From: DTDX01 sp964608455
GTDB taxonomy: Archaea > Thermoproteota > Bathyarchaeia > 40CM-2-53-6 > DTDX01
Direction: 5' to 3'
Assembly (NCBI GenBank): GCA_964608455.1
Contig: CAZSNM010000005.1
Span: 1-64,000, forward strand
Length of the DNA: 64,000 nt
Position 1 is the first letter of the stretch, and the number at the start of each line of letters is the position of its first letter. The translations under genes were made by a program, and so were the position numbers. The notes below the pieces were generated by a model. The model was not told the DNA's origin. It saw only the letters and a list, made by a program, of their open reading frames with translations, and did not search any database. Positions 51,152 to 59,921 of this stretch are shown here, piece after piece.

Positions 51152-51180
51152 CCATATATGGGTTTAAACTTATATATAAC
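51152..51180 (+). promoter_or_regulatory. Palindrome and TATA box before ECF S-component gene
   Basis: The perfect 10-base palindrome CCATATATGG (51152-51161) lies 8 bases upstream of a clear TATA box, TTATATATA (51170-51178). Transcription would begin near 51199 beside GAGGTGA, the ribosome site of the gene at 51213. The palindrome could be an operator or activator site responding to the transported vitamin. No known riboswitch was recognised. Confidence 0.45.
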
Positions 51181-51212
51181 TACTTAAAATTTTTTCCTGA
51201 GGTGAAAGAAAA

Positions 51213-51743
51213 ATGAGGAAAAACTTAACCATTTATCTAAGTTTATCAACGGTTTTCGCAGGTTTGGTAGCAGTTTCAACAATGATTATTAGGATTCCAG
51301 TTGCAGCTACTGGAGGCTATATAAACATTGGGGATGCCATGATATTTATTTGCGCTTTAACTTTTGGTTCAATTATTGGTGGATTAGCTGGAGGAATTGG
51401 ATCAGCAATAGCAGATATGATCGGCTATCCTGCTTACGCACCTTTTACGCTTATTATAAAAGGGTTAGAAGGTTTTTCAGCAGGTTTTATTAAAGATGGA
51501 AAAAATATTAAAAGGGATTTACTTGCATGGGGAACAGGTTCTTCAATAATGGTTATAGGCTATTTTATTGTTGAAAGCTATATTATGAAGCTTGGTGTAG
51601 CAGCTGCTTTAGTAGAAGTGCCAGGAAATCTGTTTCAGGTATTTTTTGGAGGGTTAGTTGGCATACCAGTAACTAAAATTTTGAGGAAAAGATTAGCAAA
51701 TATTTCTACTTTAAAACCCTTTCTTGAAAGGTTTTCTTCTTAA
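51213..51743 (+). CDS. ECF transporter substrate-binding (S) component
   Basis: A 176-residue membrane protein with about six hydrophobic spans, matching the ECF-type vitamin transporter S components. The N-terminal RIPVAATGGYINIGDAMIF and the Gly/Ala-rich GGLAGGIGSAIADM with FTLIIKGLEGFSAGF are typical. The S component captures a vitamin or precursor and uses shared EcfA/EcfT units to import it; none of these is in the window. The substrate is unclear. The 3' end overlaps the opposite HypE-like gene by 33 bases. Confidence 0.9.
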   Translation: MRKNLTIYLSLSTVFAGLVAVSTMIIRIPVAATGGYINIGDAMIFICALTFGSIIGGLAGGIGSAIADMIGYPAYAPFTLIIKGLEGFSAGFIKDGKNIKRDLLAWGTGSSIMVIGYFIVESYIMKLGVAAALVEVPGNLFQVFFGGLVGIPVTKILRKRLANISTLKPFLERFSS

Positions 51744-52739
51744 AGCTTTCCATAACTCATCTGTTTTGGGCATAAATATTTTCTTAATTCTTCCATTCTT
51801 AGTTATAATATATTTTTCTTTAGGATTAGGAAGTGTTTCACCAATTATTGAAGCATTTATACCAACATCTTTAAGTTTAGTTACAATGCCTTCAGCTTTG
51901 GTTGGTTCAGCAACTATAAGCAACGATCCTGAACTAATTAATTGAAGAGGATCAATTTTAAATAAATTGCATATAACAATTGTTTCTTTATTAACAGGTA
52001 TTTTATCTTCATAAATTTTAACACCTAAATTTGCAGCTGCAATTAATTCATATAAACCTCCTAAAATCCCCCCTTCAGTTGGATCATGCATTGCTTGCAC
52101 ACCTCCAAAGCTAAAGGCTGTTAAAGCTTCCTTTACTACACTAACTAAATTTATATAATTTTTTGCTTTTTCCACAGTTTTTCTTCCAAGAATTTTAGTA
52201 AGCTCTTTTTCTTTTTCAATAGCTAAAATCGCTGTTCCTTCTATTCCAGCTCCTTTAGTTAAAATTATTTTTCCTCCAGGTTTTGCTTTACTACATGTAA
52301 CATATTTTCCTTCTTCAACTTTTCCAGCACAAAACCCGACAACAATTGGACGGTTTAAGCCTGGGGAAACTTCAGTATGTCCACCTATAATAGCTATTTC
52401 AAGTTTTTTAGAGGCTAAATCCATTTGTTTGCATATTGTTTTTAAAACATTTAATTTAGAATTTTTAGGAAGTAAAATGCATGAAAGAAACCAACTGGGT
52501 TTGACTCCTCGAGTAGCTACATCATTCGCTGAAATATTAACAGCTAACCAACCAACATTTTTTATTGAACCGCTTATTGGATCGCAAGAAGCGGCAATTA
52601 ATTCTTCTCCAATTTTTATTAAAGCGGCGTCCTCGCCTTTAGAAGGTCCCAAAATTACATCAGATCTTTTAAAGCCAAGATGCTTAAATACTATTTTTTC
52701 TAAAAGTTTTGGATGAAGCTTGCCATATGGAAAACTCAA
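51711..52739 (-). CDS. HypE/AIR-synthase-related protein
   Basis: A 342-residue protein of the PurM/HypE fold. The ATP-binding part has GPSKGEDAALIKI and DPISGSIKNVGWLAVN, and IIGGHTEVSPGL plus DPTEGGILGGLYEL follow the HypE pattern. HypE normally ends in a cysteine used for cyanide ligand synthesis; here the end is RRKPFKKGF with no such cysteine. A role in NiFe hydrogenase maturation is therefore unlikely and the reaction is unknown. Free-standing AIR-synthase-related proteins of this type are common in archaea. Confidence 0.88.
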   Translation of the reverse strand: MSFPYGKLHPKLLEKIVFKHLGFKRSDVILGPSKGEDAALIKIGEELIAASCDPISGSIKNVGWLAVNISANDVATRGVKPSWFLSCILLPKNSKLNVLKTICKQMDLASKKLEIAIIGGHTEVSPGLNRPIVVGFCAGKVEEGKYVTCSKAKPGGKIILTKGAGIEGTAILAIEKEKELTKILGRKTVEKAKNYINLVSVVKEALTAFSFGGVQAMHDPTEGGILGGLYELIAAANLGVKIYEDKIPVNKETIVICNLFKIDPLQLISSGSLLIVAEPTKAEGIVTKLKDVGINASIIGETLPNPKEKYIITKNGRIKKIFMPKTDELWKALRRKPFKKGF

Positions 52740-52897
52740 TTAAAACTCACCATTGCAAAATTTTTATAAAGAATGAAGCTTATTAGGTTTATTAACAATA
52801 AATAAAATAACGATAAAAATTAATATTTGATTTGATAGGTCGCATAATTCATGTCTAAAAAAGGAATATAAACCTAAATAAAAAATATGTTAATGAA

Positions 52898-53200
52898 ATG
52901 TTTAAAAAGTTTTATTCATTGTATAAAACTCTCTTTTTAGTAAGAGAGGTGAAAATTAAAAATTTGTTTGGAATAAATATGCTTAAAGAATCATTATTAA
53001 AATTTGTGAAGGCAAAGGTTTTTAGTTTAGCGCTTTATTTAATAGTAACATTTATCTCTTTATTGCTGATTTTTTCATTAATATGGAATGAAGTAAAATT
53101 TGAAGTTAACACTGCAGAAATGAATGTTCTTCTTTTTATTTATAACCCGCTTATAATCAGTTTTATAATTTTGTTAAGTTTAAAAATAAGCGAGATATAA
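52898..53200 (+). CDS. Small membrane protein
   Basis: A 100-residue protein with a basic N-terminal part and two membrane spans (about residues 42-62 and 78-97). No family is recognised. Two internal methionines exist (MLKESLL at residue 28 among them), so the true start may be later. It lies alone between the HypE-like gene and the prepilin peptidase gene. No ribosome binding site is convincing. The frame is longer than expected by chance but AT-rich DNA gives many hydrophobic frames. Confidence 0.5.
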   Translation: MFKKFYSLYKTLFLVREVKIKNLFGINMLKESLLKFVKAKVFSLALYLIVTFISLLLIFSLIWNEVKFEVNTAEMNVLLFIYNPLIISFIILLSLKISEI

Positions 53201-53273
53201 GATTTTTTCATTAAATAAAATTTGAGAATATATTAAAATTTGCCATTATCCTTGCTTACATTTACTTATACTG

Positions 53274-54068
53274 CTAAAATATTTTAAGAAACATTTTAAT
53301 CAATAAAGCTAACACGTCTCCAAAACTAAGATTAACTATAAAACTTAAAGCAATAAATACGATCATTGGTAATCCTGGTGTAACCCAAATCATTTTTGAA
53401 ATATTATCTTTAGCAAAAGCATTTTTCAAGTTTTCAATAAGCTTTTCTCTATTTGATTCAACATCAAAAACTATTCTTAATTTTCTTAAAGCTTTATTAT
53501 TAATCCATATGATTTCTTCCATAGGATATAGATGAATTGAATTTTCAACCTTAGAAAAATCCTCTTTATAACCTAAAATTAAAACTAAAAGTTTTTTCCA
53601 TTTAGGTTCATGAGTTAAACCATTAAATATTTTTTTATTTGATTTAAAATAAAGCAGGTTTCTTGCTAAAATATAAATTGGATAGCTACAAGAAAGTAGA
53701 AAAGCATTATAAAGTGTTGATAAAGGAAAAAATGGATGAAAAAATATTAAAATTGATTTTTTAGGATGTAAAGGCATAGCTAAAGATAAACAAACCATTG
53801 CTTTAAAATCTGCTCCACCAAAAAAACCTGCTTCAAATAAAAGAAAAGAAATAAAACTTGTTAAAAATATTGAAGTTATTGAAAGCCAAAAACCGTTTGG
53901 ATAAAAAATAAACCTGAGTAAAAACAAAGTTAAGCTTGCTAAACCATAAAAAAGCCAAATAACATCTGAAACTTCTCTACGCTTTAAATCGCTTATGGAA
54001 GCTAAGCTTAAAGCAATGATAGAAGCTAAAATAGATAATAAACTTAAAATATTTAGAGGTAAACTCAA
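53274..54068 (-). CDS. Prepilin/preflagellin peptidase (A24 family)
   Basis: A 264-residue aspartic membrane peptidase of the FlaK/PibD group. Catalytic aspartates are Asp27 in SDLKRREV and Asp87 in FFGGADFKAM. Six hydrophobic segments and a soluble insertion near residues 150-230 fit the archaeal enzymes. It removes class III signal peptides from archaellins and pilins before assembly. The gene is divergent from the large surface protein, and the two share an upstream region of about 110 bases. No pilin or archaellin gene is in the window. Confidence 0.9.
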   Translation of the reverse strand: MSLPLNILSLLSILASIIALSLASISDLKRREVSDVIWLFYGLASLTLFLLRFIFYPNGFWLSITSIFLTSFISFLLFEAGFFGGADFKAMVCLSLAMPLHPKKSILIFFHPFFPLSTLYNAFLLSCSYPIYILARNLLYFKSNKKIFNGLTHEPKWKKLLVLILGYKEDFSKVENSIHLYPMEEIIWINNKALRKLRIVFDVESNREKLIENLKNAFAKDNISKMIWVTPGLPMIVFIALSFIVNLSFGDVLALLIKMFLKIF

Positions 54069-54178
54069 ATAAAACCCCCAGAATAATTTAATAATTTACT
54101 GTTAAACTTTTGCTTTCATTATTTTTAATATTTATAATTTATAAATGCCTTAAAATCTTAATAGATAGGGTGAATGCG

Positions 54179-57100
54179 ATGGAAAGGGGACGGTTAATAA
54201 TCCTTTTAGTTTTTTTATTAACCGTCTCCTTTATGATTAAAGTAAATGAATATAAAGCCTTAGAGTTTTCTCCATCCAAAGGTTGGGGCATGTTTTTTAA
54301 TACTACTGGAAATATTAAAATAAATATAACGGAACCTGGGGTAGCAGTTAAAATTGAGGTCCCAAGAGAGTTTCTTGAGGGTAAACTTGAAAATGACACT
54401 TCTTTTCTTTATTCAGACATAACTAGAGACTATTATTATTATATTGTTATTGATCAATCACGTCATTATCCTTATGATGAAAATGCACCCTATATAATTG
54501 AGGTTTTAAATCCTCCAGTTTATATTCAACCTAATTGCATTAAAACTTTCTTTAATTTTACACCTCCAAAATATATTTTAATGAAAAATTTAAAAGCTCC
54601 AAGAATAGCTGGATTATATAACTTTTCAATTTATATAGCTAAAAAAGTTGATGTTAACGGTTTACCCATTTATCCAGCTAAACCATCAAATATTGTAACG
54701 GTTCCGGTAAGTATGAGGGAGGATCCAAGCAGCATTAGCGGTTATATAGTAGATGAAATAACAGGAGTTCGAATTAAAGCTAAAGGTGTGGTTTATGCTA
54801 TTGAAGTAAATACAGGAGTTATGGCAAGAGCTTATGTTAATGCTTCAACCGGATTTTTTAATTTAACAGGATTATATAAAGGAACTTATAGAATTGAAGC
54901 TTCCGCAGGTTACTTTCAAGAAACAGGTTATGCATATGCTTTAACAGAAGCGTCAGAACCAGTTATTATTAATAATGTAGCTCAAAAAATAAATATTGGA
55001 AATTTAAGTTTGAAAAGAGGGAATATAATTTCGGGGGAAATCATTTATTTAGACACATTTAACTTAATTGATGAAATTCAACCTCTTGAAAGCCCATATT
55101 TAAAAGCTTTAGGGTTTAAGGGTTTAAACTATACAGTCGAGGTTTACGATGAGCAAAATAGAATTGTTGCTTCAAACATTTATGAATCAAAAAATCTATC
55201 TCATGAACCATTTCGTTTAATAACTAGAAATGGAACAAAACATGTTGGTTATTCGTCTGTTGGAACAGAATATGCAGGTTTTGGTCCAGGGGTATACACT
55301 TTAAAAGTTTGGGTTTTCGGTTTTCTTCAACGTAACACTCTTTCAATCACTATTACAGGATATGGTATAGAATTTTCAAACGTTAAAATTCAACTTATTT
55401 ATGGTGGATTAATAAATGGAACGATAAGGCTTTTTAATAATCAAACAAGAAATTTGGAAAGTCCTAGAAAAGCTGAACAATTAACTTTTGGAACTTCTAC
55501 AGGTACATATTATGGAGGAAACATTGTTATTAAAGCTTATAATGAAGTAGGAGAATTAAAAGGATTAACTTTAATTAATGCAACTTATTCAAATGGAACG
55601 ATAGCTTACGCCGATGAAGCAACAATTAAGTTTTATATTTTAGGTTTTAGCGAATTTTACAATAAGACTTATTCTGGTACATGGAGAATAGGTTCTTACC
55701 CTGGACCAAGCCCATGGGATTCTGGATTACCTGAAGGCCGATATGAAGTTAAAGTTTGGATTAGAGGGTATATTCAATCAAATAAAGCTATAGTAAGCTT
55801 ATCTACTGGAGGAAGAAGTAGTGTAACAGTTGATATGGTTCGTGGTGGAGCTTTTCAAGTAACAGTTATTTCGATGCACAGCAGACCTGGAACAAGATAT
55901 CCTCGAGCAGAAGCCCATTGGAGATTCTTAAATTTATGTCCACAACCTTACTTAAGAGTTTATTTTTATAGGCTTGGGGTTGAGGAGGGATTTGGAGAGA
56001 CCCAACTTAAATTAGGTTTTCCAGGAGTAACTGAAACAAGAGCTAAAATAAATTTTTCAGGAGATAATCCATCTATAAAATCAATTATTTATAATGGAGT
56101 TATTCCTTCAGCTTTACGCGAAGGAGAATACCTTATAAAAGTATATACATATGGTTATATTCAAGCTAATGATGTAATAGTTTACTTGTATTCAAGCCAG
56201 CTTCAATCAGCTACGGTAATTTTATTGATGGGTTCTGGAATAAATGGAACAGTAACCTTGATTGCTAATGAAGTTTTTAGTGAATTAACAGAAAATGCAT
56301 TCATAGAAGTTGATGCTTTGCTTAATGAAAATTTAAAAGGAGTAGATGTAGTTAATGTTTCTAAAGGATCAAGTGTATTTACTTTTTCCATTTATGGTTT
56401 TTATGGAAAAGGACATTTCTTTTATGTGGCTCCTGATGGAACTAAATGGCCGGATTATGGTTTAGATGTTGGGAATTACACTGTTTATGTTCCTGAATTT
56501 GGGTTTGAATGGAAATATATGCAGAAGAAACTTGTTTATGCTAATATTCAAGATTTAGGCGTTACTGTTGGAATTCATTTTTCCCTATATAGACTTGGGA
56601 AAATTTATGGTATAATTAAAGGAGAAGCAAAAACACCATTCATTAACTATATTCCGCTTGTTTGGGCTTTAATAACAGCTGATAATATAGAAGCATATTC
56701 TTTTGATGGAGATTATGTTATTCATCTTCCGGAAGGAGAATATAATGTTGAATATTCATATCCAGGTTATGAAGCTCAAACAATTCATATTTCTATTGGA
56801 GGAAGCTTTGCTATCAGCCAAGATATTATTTTAAGGCAAGCTACGCCTACACCTTCTTTCCCAACAGCTTCATTAACAATTTCCCTTAAAGATAATTCAA
56901 GTGGATTCTATATTCTTTCAGCAAATTTATTAAATGAAAGCTCTCTTGAAAATAATGCGGTTTTTCTATGGTTTTCAAATTCAGGAAAATTTAATTCAAC
57001 TATTGGAAAAACTGTTTTATGGATTCCCACAGATTATAGGGAAGAGCATGAAATTAAAGTTATAGCTATTGTTGATGGTAAAGCCTTATCTTCAACTAGC

Positions 57101-57223
57101 ATTAAATTATTAAATATAGAGACTCCAGAATTTCCAAATAATTCCTTAAATTTAATTTTTACACTAATTATTTTAACTATTGCTTTTAAATTAGCATTAG
57201 GAAAAAAGAGTTTGGAAAAATAA
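54179..57223 (+). CDS. Large repetitive surface protein with carboxypeptidase-regulatory-like repeats
   Basis: A 1014-residue secreted or surface protein. It starts with a signal-type helix (RGRLIILLVFLLTVSF) and ends with one membrane span (LIFTLIILTIAFKLAL) and a basic tail, so it is probably anchored by its C-terminus. A beta-rich module recurs with a Y-x-(I/V)-x-(V/A)-x-x-x-G-(Y/F) core, followed by Q in several copies: YRIEASAGYFQ, YTLKVWVFGFLQ, YEVKVWIRGYIQ, YLIKVYTYGYIQ and later ones. The pattern matches CarboxypepD_reg-like folds. The ATG at 54179 is chosen for GGGTGA 5 bases upstream. Many N-x-S/T sites suggest glycosylation. Confidence 0.85.
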   Translation: MERGRLIILLVFLLTVSFMIKVNEYKALEFSPSKGWGMFFNTTGNIKINITEPGVAVKIEVPREFLEGKLENDTSFLYSDITRDYYYYIVIDQSRHYPYDENAPYIIEVLNPPVYIQPNCIKTFFNFTPPKYILMKNLKAPRIAGLYNFSIYIAKKVDVNGLPIYPAKPSNIVTVPVSMREDPSSISGYIVDEITGVRIKAKGVVYAIEVNTGVMARAYVNASTGFFNLTGLYKGTYRIEASAGYFQETGYAYALTEASEPVIINNVAQKINIGNLSLKRGNIISGEIIYLDTFNLIDEIQPLESPYLKALGFKGLNYTVEVYDEQNRIVASNIYESKNLSHEPFRLITRNGTKHVGYSSVGTEYAGFGPGVYTLKVWVFGFLQRNTLSITITGYGIEFSNVKIQLIYGGLINGTIRLFNNQTRNLESPRKAEQLTFGTSTGTYYGGNIVIKAYNEVGELKGLTLINATYSNGTIAYADEATIKFYILGFSEFYNKTYSGTWRIGSYPGPSPWDSGLPEGRYEVKVWIRGYIQSNKAIVSLSTGGRSSVTVDMVRGGAFQVTVISMHSRPGTRYPRAEAHWRFLNLCPQPYLRVYFYRLGVEEGFGETQLKLGFPGVTETRAKINFSGDNPSIKSIIYNGVIPSALREGEYLIKVYTYGYIQANDVIVYLYSSQLQSATVILLMGSGINGTVTLIANEVFSELTENAFIEVDALLNENLKGVDVVNVSKGSSVFTFSIYGFYGKGHFFYVAPDGTKWPDYGLDVGNYTVYVPEFGFEWKYMQKKLVYANIQDLGVTVGIHFSLYRLGKIYGIIKGEAKTPFINYIPLVWALITADNIEAYSFDGDYVIHLPEGEYNVEYSYPGYEAQTIHISIGGSFAISQDIILRQATPTPSFPTASLTISLKDNSSGFYILSANLLNESSLENNAVFLWFSNSGKFNSTIGKTVLWIPTDYREEHEIKVIAIVDGKALSSTSIKLLNIETPEFPNNSLNLIFTLIILTIAFKLALGKKSLEK

Positions 57224-57283
57224 TACTTCAAAAGTTTTTTATTTCTTAATTTTTATATTTTTATAATGCTGAGGAGGATGAAG

Positions 57284-57517
57284 TTGGCGTTAGCGTTTGT
57301 TTTAATAAATGCTGAAATAGGTTCTGAAAGTGAACTTGTAGAGGAGCTTAGAAAAATGCCATATGTTAAAGAAGCTTATTTGGTCTATGGTGTTTATGAT
57401 ATAATAGCTAGAATTGAAGCTGAAAGTATGGATAAACTAAAAGAAATAGTTACATGGAAAATTAGAAAACTAAATAAGGTTCGTTCAACTTTAACAATGA
57501 TTGTTATGGAAAGTTAA
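57284..57517 (+). CDS. Free-standing Lrp/AsnC effector-binding (RAM) domain protein
   Basis: A 77-residue RAM domain, nearly the same in pattern as the copy at 46745 (LAFVLINAEIGSESELVEEL, VYGVYDIIARIEA, final STLTMIVMES). The start is the TTG at 57284, 6 bases from a GAGGAGG site at 57271-57277. The ATG at 57278 would touch the site. Its downstream neighbour, tiaS, starts 66 bases later, so co-transcription is possible. It has no DNA-binding domain. Confidence 0.9.
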   Translation: MALAFVLINAEIGSESELVEELRKMPYVKEAYLVYGVYDIIARIEAESMDKLKEIVTWKIRKLNKVRSTLTMIVMES

Positions 57518-57583
57518 TAAACCTCCCTTTTTATTTTTTAACTTTTTTATCTTAAGCAACTTTATTTTTTAAGGTTGAATTTA

Positions 57584-58921
57584 ATGGAGCATACTTGTCA
57601 TATTGGAATAGATGATACTGATTCCCCAAGAATGGGTTGTACAACTTATATAGCTGCTTTACTAGTTGAAAAACTTGAGAAAATTGGGTGTAAATTTATC
57701 GATTATCCTAATTTAATTAGGTTAAATCCTAATGTACCATGGAAAACAAGAGGTAATGGCGCTGTAGCTTTAAGATTTAAATTTTTAAACAATCAACTTG
57801 AATTTGAAGATATTAAATCCATAGTTTTAAGTGTTGTTAAGGAAAACTCCGATTTAAATTATCCTAAAACAGATCCTGCCATAGCTTTTTTAAAAGGTGA
57901 AGTCCCGGAAAAACTTTTTTTATTTGCTAAAAAAGCTATTCAAAATGTTGTTTCAATTAAAGAAGCTGAGAAAATAGCTGAATTATACAATGTTGAAGTA
58001 AATTTAATTAAAGGAAAAAGAGGAATTGTTGGAGCTTTAGCTGCTTTAGGAGAAACACTTCAAAATGATTACACATATGAATTAATAGCTTATCGAACCA
58101 TTGAAAATAGAGGAACAAAAAGGAAAGTAAATGAGGAATCTGTAAAAAAAATGGATGAATTAACTAAACCTTTAACCTTTAACAATTATGATTATGAAAA
58201 GGAAAGAGTGTTAATTACACCTAGAGGAAAAGATCCAATTTTATTTGGCATTAGAGGAGAGAATCCTTTTATTCTTCTTAAAGCTTTTAAAATAGTTGAA
58301 GTTTATGAAGAAATTGAAAGGTGGGTAATTTTTAGGACTAATCAAGGAACAGATGCGCATTTAAGAAAAGTAAATTTTATTAATGAAATTTCACCTTATC
58401 AACCTGTTGTTGTGGTTGGTGAAGTGGCATCTCAACCGAAAACCATTCCTGGAGGACATGTAATTTTTAAAATAAAGGATGAAAGTGGAGAAATTGAATG
58501 TGCTGCCTATGAACCAACAGGAAAATTTAGAAATATAATTAGAAAATTAATTCCTGGAGATTTAATTGAGGTTGCTGGTGGAGTTAGAGCTCCAACAAAA
58601 AAACATGGAAAAACAATTAATATAGAAAAAATAAAAATTCTAAAGCTAGCTGAAGAATACATTTATTTAAATCCTTTATGCGAAAAATGCGGGAAAAGAA
58701 TGAAGTCTCTAGGTAAAAACCAAGGTTTTAAATGCGAAAAATGCGGATTTAAAACTTTTAAAAAAGAAAAAGTTAAGATTAAAGTTGAAAGAGAATTAAA
58801 GGAGGGTTTATATTTACCTCCGCTTAGAGCACAAAGACATTTAACTAAACCTGAAATAAGATATGGTCAAGAAAAACATGGAAAAAACTTTGAATTTATA
58901 GAGAAATGGCATAATCCATAA
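57584..58921 (+). CDS. tiaS: tRNA(Ile2) 2-agmatinylcytidine synthetase
   Basis: A 445-residue TiaS. It opens with the diagnostic GIDDTDSPRMGCTTY and has the TCKD-like kinase region, an OB-fold (PVVVVGEVASQPK) and a C-terminal zinc ribbon with CEKCGKR and CEKCGF. TiaS puts agmatine onto C34 of tRNA-Ile(CAU) so that it reads AUA. The ATG at 57584 follows AAGGTTG by 6 bases; an in-frame TTG at 57575 is part of that site. A CAU-anticodon tRNA gene, the initiator, lies less than 1 kb away; the enzyme must not modify that tRNA. Confidence 0.95.
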   Translation: MEHTCHIGIDDTDSPRMGCTTYIAALLVEKLEKIGCKFIDYPNLIRLNPNVPWKTRGNGAVALRFKFLNNQLEFEDIKSIVLSVVKENSDLNYPKTDPAIAFLKGEVPEKLFLFAKKAIQNVVSIKEAEKIAELYNVEVNLIKGKRGIVGALAALGETLQNDYTYELIAYRTIENRGTKRKVNEESVKKMDELTKPLTFNNYDYEKERVLITPRGKDPILFGIRGENPFILLKAFKIVEVYEEIERWVIFRTNQGTDAHLRKVNFINEISPYQPVVVVGEVASQPKTIPGGHVIFKIKDESGEIECAAYEPTGKFRNIIRKLIPGDLIEVAGGVRAPTKKHGKTINIEKIKILKLAEEYIYLNPLCEKCGKRMKSLGKNQGFKCEKCGFKTFKKEKVKIKVERELKEGLYLPPLRAQRHLTKPEIRYGQEKHGKNFEFIEKWHNP

Positions 58922-58924
58922 AGC

Positions 58925-59578
58925 TCAAGATTTATGTTTTAAATTTAATGTTTTAATTAAAAATTTAAAAGCTTCATCTCCGGCTTCTCTATCTAAAACT
59001 AAAGATGTGCTAGGTTTAATTATTCCTATTCCGTCTAAATTTTTTAATTTTGCTAATCCAAGAAGAACACCGCTACTTCCAGGAAGCTCAGTAGCTTTTA
59101 AAAATTTCCCTCCAAAACCAGCTAATTTTTTAATTAGGCTTTTTGAAGTAGCCACAACATAAATATCTTTACCATAATTTGATAAAGCCGCAACGCCATC
59201 TATTACAATTAATTTTTTAACTTTAAGTTTTAAACCGAAATTTAAAATTTCATCTAATACTGTATAATATGCTTCAGGTTCATCAATAGCAATTCTTGAA
59301 TTTTCAACAGCAATTATAAGATTTGGATGGCAAATATTACTTTCATAAAATTCCCATTTGGGTAAACTACAAATACCATCATTTTGAATTAAAGCTTGAT
59401 CAAGAAAATAGCAACTATAAAAACTTGAGAAAAGTTTGGCTTGACTCCATTCTATAAGTAATCGAGCTGAAACTTTACCGACACCACCAACTCCTGAAAC
59501 TCCAATTATATAAATGGGATTTTTTAATTTAGGTAAATATTCCAAATGAAAAGAACCTGAAGAAAATTTATTAAACAT
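58925..59578 (-). CDS. PAC2 family protein
   Basis: A 217-residue protein resembling the PAC2 (proteasome assembly chaperone 2) family. The glycine-rich start YIIGVSGVGGVGKVSARLL corresponds to the conserved G-x-x-G-x-(V/A)-G of the group, and the KLIVIDGVAALSNYG strand is also typical. Archaeal PAC2 relatives are common and may assist the 20S proteasome, but this is unproven for this one. It converges with tiaS with 3 bases between stops. No proteasome gene is nearby. Confidence 0.78.
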   Translation of the reverse strand: MFNKFSSGSFHLEYLPKLKNPIYIIGVSGVGGVGKVSARLLIEWSQAKLFSSFYSCYFLDQALIQNDGICSLPKWEFYESNICHPNLIIAVENSRIAIDEPEAYYTVLDEILNFGLKLKVKKLIVIDGVAALSNYGKDIYVVATSKSLIKKLAGFGGKFLKATELPGSSGVLLGLAKLKNLDGIGIIKPSTSLVLDREAGDEAFKFLIKTLNLKHKS

Positions 59579-59646
59579 TTTTGTTCCTTTTTCAACATAA
59601 ATAAAGCGTTGCAGATAAATATTTATATTTGAGAAGAAACTTCAAG

Positions 59647-59656
59647 TTTAAAATAG
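59647..59656 (+). promoter_or_regulatory. TATA box of initiator tRNA gene
   Basis: TTTAAAATAG lies with its centre 25 bases upstream of the first tRNA base, the distance expected for an archaeal TATA box when transcription begins at or near the mature 5' end. A further TATTTATATTT stretch lies about 30 bases upstream and may belong to the opposite PAC2 gene. Confidence 0.55.
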
Positions 59657-59675
59657 ATAAAGACTGCCTAAGGGA

Positions 59676-59753
59676 AGCGGGGTGGGGTAGCCAGGTTAAC
59701 CCGCAGGGCTCATAACCCTGAGATCGGACGTTCGAATCGTCCCCCCGCTACCA
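59676..59753 (+). tRNA. Initiator tRNA-Met (anticodon CAT)
   Basis: A 78-base cloverleaf including an encoded 3' CCA. The acceptor stem is AGCGGGG pairing with CCCCGCT, the anticodon CAT is at 59711-59713 in loop CTCATAA, and the T arm contains TTCGAAT. The first pair is A1:U72 and the anticodon stem CAGGG/CCCTG has three consecutive G:C pairs. Both are initiator features. No intron is present. Confidence 0.95.
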
Positions 59754-59921
59754 AATTTTTATAATTTTATTAAAAACTGAATTTTCCACCAGTTTAAATT
59801 GACATTTTAATGTTAAAGATTACAAAAAATTTATATCAAGGCTTTTTCTTCTTTACTAATTTCAAACGTTCTCTTTATAATGCAAGCCTTAATATTTGTA
59901 AGAAATTTTATGGTGAATTTA

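Noticed and set aside
59676..59753. Reading the CAT-anticodon tRNA as tRNA-Ile2, the TiaS substrate
   Set aside because: A1:U72 and three G:C pairs in the anticodon stem are initiator features.
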